A DNA stretch of 64,000 nucleotides from Emticicia sp. BO119 (lineage in GTDB: Bacteria > Bacteroidota > Bacteroidia > Cytophagales > Spirosomataceae). Positions 61,893-64,000 of the stretch are shown here, in pieces. The translations under genes and the position numbers were made by a program. The notes under the pieces are model-generated. The model worked only from the letters and a program-made list of their open reading frames with translations. It was not told the DNA's origin and searched no databases. The stretch is from the NCBI RefSeq assembly GCF_013912375.1, contig NZ_JACETV010000007.1, forward strand, positions 1 through 64,000, read 5' to 3'. Positions within the stretch are counted from its first letter, which is position 1, and every line of letters starts with the position of its first letter.

Positions 61893-63488
61893 ATGAAAAA
61901 AATACTTTTTGCTTTTTTCCTATCTCCTTTTCTTCTTCTTCAAACCAATGCACAAGAATTAAAAACTAAATCTAACTGGCAAAATCTTGACTTTGAAAAA
62001 GACGGTATTCGTGGCATGAGCGTAGAGCGTGCCTATCAGGAACTGCTAAAGGGCAGAACTTCTAAAACGGTGATAGTAGCCGTAATAGATGGTGGTACGG
62101 ATGTTAACCACGAAGACCTGAAAGATAAAATATGGGTAAATGCCAAAGAAATTGCAGGTAATGGAAAAGATGACGACAAAAATGGCTTTGTTGATGACAT
62201 CAATGGATGGGATTTCTTAGGTGGTAAAGACGGACAGGACGTAAACCATGAGCAAGTGGAGCTGACCCGAATGTTGAAACAATTGAAAGATAAATTTGGT
62301 ACTGAGCCTTCTAAAAAACTGATTCGTAAAAATCAGGCTGAATATGCGTTGATGAGCCAATTGCAGAAAGAATTTGAGGAAAAACGTGCGGAAGCTGAAC
62401 AATATGCTCCTTTCTATGCTCAACTCTATAAAAACTATACAGAATCAGAAGTTATTTTGAAAAATCATCTGAAAGTAGAAACCCTTACTAAAGAAGCTAT
62501 TTCTGGTATTGATGAAAACAATGTTGATCGTACAATAAGAGCAGCAAAACGTACTTTAGAGAAATTTATGGAATTAGGCGCTACAGGTAACGATATTAAA
62601 GAGGCAGTTGAGCACTACGAAAGCGAATTGAAATATAATTATAATCTTGATTTCAATGCACGATCAGTTGTAGGAGATAATCCTGACAAACTGCAATATG
62701 GTGAGTATGGCAACAATGAAGTAACAGGCCCGGATGGTATGCATGGGTCGCACGTAGCAGGTATTATTGGTGCTAACCGTAATAATAATTTAGGGATTCT
62801 GGGTGTGTGTGATGATGTAAAATTAATGATTGTCCGTACAGTACCTGATGGCGATGAAAGAGATAAAGACGTAGCAAATGCCATTCGTTATGCGACTGAT
62901 AACGGAGCCCAAATTATTAATATGAGTTTTGGGAAACCTTATTCTCCTGAGAAAAAATGGGTAGATGATGCAGTGAAATACGCACAATCGAAAGGGGTTT
63001 TATTAGTAGCAGCTGCAGGTAACGATAATCTGGATATTGACGTAGATGTGCATTACCCAACCGCTACTTACGAAAACGGCCAAAAAGCAGAAAACTGGAT
63101 TTCGGTAGGTGCTTTATCATGGAAAAATGCACCTGATGCCGTAGCTGAATTTAGTAATTATGGTAAAAAAGGGGTTGATGTATTTGCACCTGGGGTTGAT
63201 ATTTATTCAACAGTGCCGGGTTCTAAATATGAAGAGAAAAGCGGCACAAGTATGGCAGCTCCGGCTACTACTGGTGTAGCGGCTTTATTGAAATCATATT
63301 TCCCTGAGCTGACAGCCGCACAAATCAAAAAGATTATTCTTGAATCTTCGGTAAAAGTGCCTGATTTCAGAGTATATAAACCAGGGTCTAAGGAAATCGT
63401 AAAATTTGAAGACTTGTCAGTAACAGGTGGTATCGTAAATGCTTACAATGCCGTGAAAATGGCAAAAGAAATGATGAAAGTAGAATAA
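61893..63488 (+). CDS. Secreted subtilisin-like serine protease (S8)
   Basis: 531 residues with signal peptide MKKILFAFFLSPFLLLQTNAQ. Catalytic triad: Asp in VAVIDGGTDVNHEDL (about 66), His in GMHGSHVAGIIGA (about 283) and Ser in GTSMAAPATTG (about 450), with oxyanion Asn in AAAGNDNLD. Between Asp and His there is an unusually long, charged insertion of about 215 residues, including a helical EEKRAEAEQYAPF region. The protein ends soon after the catalytic domain, without an obvious sorting domain. It is probably a periplasmic or secreted protease with a T-run hairpin terminator. Confidence 0.94.
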   Translation: MKKILFAFFLSPFLLLQTNAQELKTKSNWQNLDFEKDGIRGMSVERAYQELLKGRTSKTVIVAVIDGGTDVNHEDLKDKIWVNAKEIAGNGKDDDKNGFVDDINGWDFLGGKDGQDVNHEQVELTRMLKQLKDKFGTEPSKKLIRKNQAEYALMSQLQKEFEEKRAEAEQYAPFYAQLYKNYTESEVILKNHLKVETLTKEAISGIDENNVDRTIRAAKRTLEKFMELGATGNDIKEAVEHYESELKYNYNLDFNARSVVGDNPDKLQYGEYGNNEVTGPDGMHGSHVAGIIGANRNNNLGILGVCDDVKLMIVRTVPDGDERDKDVANAIRYATDNGAQIINMSFGKPYSPEKKWVDDAVKYAQSKGVLLVAAAGNDNLDIDVDVHYPTATYENGQKAENWISVGALSWKNAPDAVAEFSNYGKKGVDVFAPGVDIYSTVPGSKYEEKSGTSMAAPATTGVAALLKSYFPELTAAQIKKIILESSVKVPDFRVYKPGSKEIVKFEDLSVTGGIVNAYNAVKMAKEMMKVE

Positions 63489-63510
63489 CAAATGTTTTAA
63501 TCCATATTCT

Positions 63511-63545
63511 AATCCGCGGTAGTCTTCTACTGCGGATTTTTTTTA
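63511..63545 (+). terminator. Terminator of the S8 protease gene
   Basis: AATCCGCGGTAG pairs with CTACTGCGGATT (63511-63522 with 63527-63538; one G-T pair), 4-nt loop and a run of eight T. Confidence 0.88.
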
Positions 63546-63698
63546 TAGATTAAAAAAGCAGGAGAGTAGATGGGGGTAATATATTGTATTTTCTTTTACT
63601 TTATAAAATAGGAGAAAGGTTATGCGATAGAGATGGGTAAAATGGACAAGGTAAAATAAGAAAATAGTACGTCGCCTATTATTATATGCCCAAAAAGT

Positions 63699-63724
63699 GA
63701 AAGCCGGAAATTTTTCCGGCTTTC
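63699..63724 (-). terminator. Terminator of the partial minus-strand gene
   Basis: GAAAGCCGG/CCGGCTTTC (63699-63707 with 63716-63724). On the minus strand it is followed by CAC and a T-run, 27 nt after the stop codon of the gene at 63751. Confidence 0.65.
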
Positions 63725-63750
63725 TTTGTTTATAGAAAAAAGAGACAGGG

Positions 63751-64000
63751 TTAATTCTTACCGCTGGTTTGTACGCCCGAGGGCTGATTTTTTTTCGCCT
63801 GCTGCATAGGATTCGGCCCTTGTGCGCCAAAGAAACTTCTTTGTTTGAAAGCCTGGAATCTGGTAGGTTGCTCAGGTTCACGAGGGAACGAATTATTAGC
63901 TGTGTCAATATCAGCAGTTTCGTAGAACGGGTCAAGGGTAAACTTCGTTACTTTTTTAGTAGTAGGAAGTGTTTTCTTGATTTCTTTGTCGTTTACACGC
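63751..64000 (-). CDS. C-terminal fragment of an unidentified protein (runs off the window)
   Basis: The minus strand has an open frame from the window edge to TAA at 63751-63753, giving the last 83 residues. They are polar and Lys/Pro/Gln-rich: KKTLPTTKKVTKFTLDPFYE, then ADIDTANNSFPREPEQPTRF, then FKQRSFFGAQGPNPMQQAKK. Composition and a downstream terminator support a real gene, but the fragment is too short to identify. Confidence 0.7.
   Translation of the reverse strand, partial: RVNDKEIKKTLPTTKKVTKFTLDPFYETADIDTANNSFPREPEQPTRFQAFKQRSFFGAQGPNPMQQAKKNQPSGVQTSGKN

Noticed and set aside
63543-63935. 130-residue minus-strand frame near the right edge
   Set aside because: Overlaps the partial gene ending at 63751 in another frame, runs through its terminator, and has a random-looking composition. 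The other frame stays open to the window edge.
1-64000. tRNA, rRNA, riboswitch or transposase genes
   Set aside because: Scanned by eye for TpsiC-like GGTTCRA, CCA ends, conserved rRNA strings and DDE/IS motifs; nothing convincing. A tRNAscan-SE or Infernal run would be decisive.

Overview
This is an AT-rich chromosomal window from a Bacteroidota bacterium, most likely order Cytophagales (Emticicia/Leadbetterella/Spirosoma-like). Support comes from several sources. The core proteins are Bacteroidota-type: LysRS with a C-terminal extension, six-domain S1, DUF2480, and M20 and S9 secreted peptidases. Start codons lack clear Shine-Dalgarno sequences. Promoter -7 elements of the form TAnnTTTG recur, and three translation genes (lysS, rpsL, rpsA) share TACCTTTGCA. 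Secreted proteins with short MKK-type signal peptides and lipoproteins are common. The genus is an inference. No rRNA, tRNA, CRISPR array, transposase or prophage was seen.

Layout. 1-3.4 kb: 3' part of a giant secreted beta-helix/Ig-repeat protein. 3.6-6.2 kb: asnS followed by a solitary nuoH (minus strand). 6.3-6.9 kb: a Uma2-family gene broken by a nonsense codon. 6.9-8 kb: an SPFH protein translationally coupled to a 54-residue ribbon-helix-helix protein. 8.1-9.9 kb: lysS. 10-11.6 kb: a secreted protein built from four copies of an unrecognised module. 11.7-14.1 kb: mutS2. 14.3-17 kb: a PAS protein, a tiny CWC protein, two tandem seven-TM paralogues and a small antisense-oriented gene. 17-20.4 kb: gltX and a mazG/membrane/DUF2480 operon. 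20.7-27.6 kb: M28 lipoprotein, ctpA, proC, ribD, prmC and a moxR ATPase. 27.7-33.8 kb: an oxidoreductase-MaoC fusion, a DUF1080 protein, DPP IV and two thioredoxin-fold proteins. 34-36.4 kb: an acyltransferase and a membrane AraC regulator. 36.6-40.8 kb: a GDSL/propeller/HEAT/cytochrome c giant and ThuA. 41-42.2 kb: rpsL-rpsG. 42.3-45.6 kb: a PKD lipoprotein and a second S9 peptidase. 45.8-52 kb: rpsA, fadD-like ligase, metG. 52.0-52.6 kb: a DUF433/DUF5615 toxin-antitoxin pair whose toxin is frameshifted. 52.6-56.3 kb: gcvT and a pair of coiled-coil membrane proteins of unknown function. 56.7-64 kb: waaA, a small transporter, argE-like and argB, a trans-sulfuration enzyme, a subtilase and a partial gene.

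How the genes work together. Much of the window is housekeeping: four aminoacyl-tRNA synthetases, three ribosomal proteins, RF methylation, and proline, riboflavin, arginine and sulfur amino-acid metabolism. Interspersed are envelope and secreted functions. The extracytoplasmic sugar/redox proteins (DUF1080, GDSL-cytochrome c, ThuA) resemble enzymes associated with 3-keto-sugar metabolism, but that role is inferred. Three families of intergenic palindromic repeats occupy gene ends.

Most notable items: two freshly broken accessory genes (6733 nonsense; about 52392 frameshift), the 53.8-56.3 kb coiled-coil membrane pair, the four-module secreted protein, a 13-nt perfect complementarity between the rpsL leader and the rpsL-rpsG spacer, and the three repeat families.
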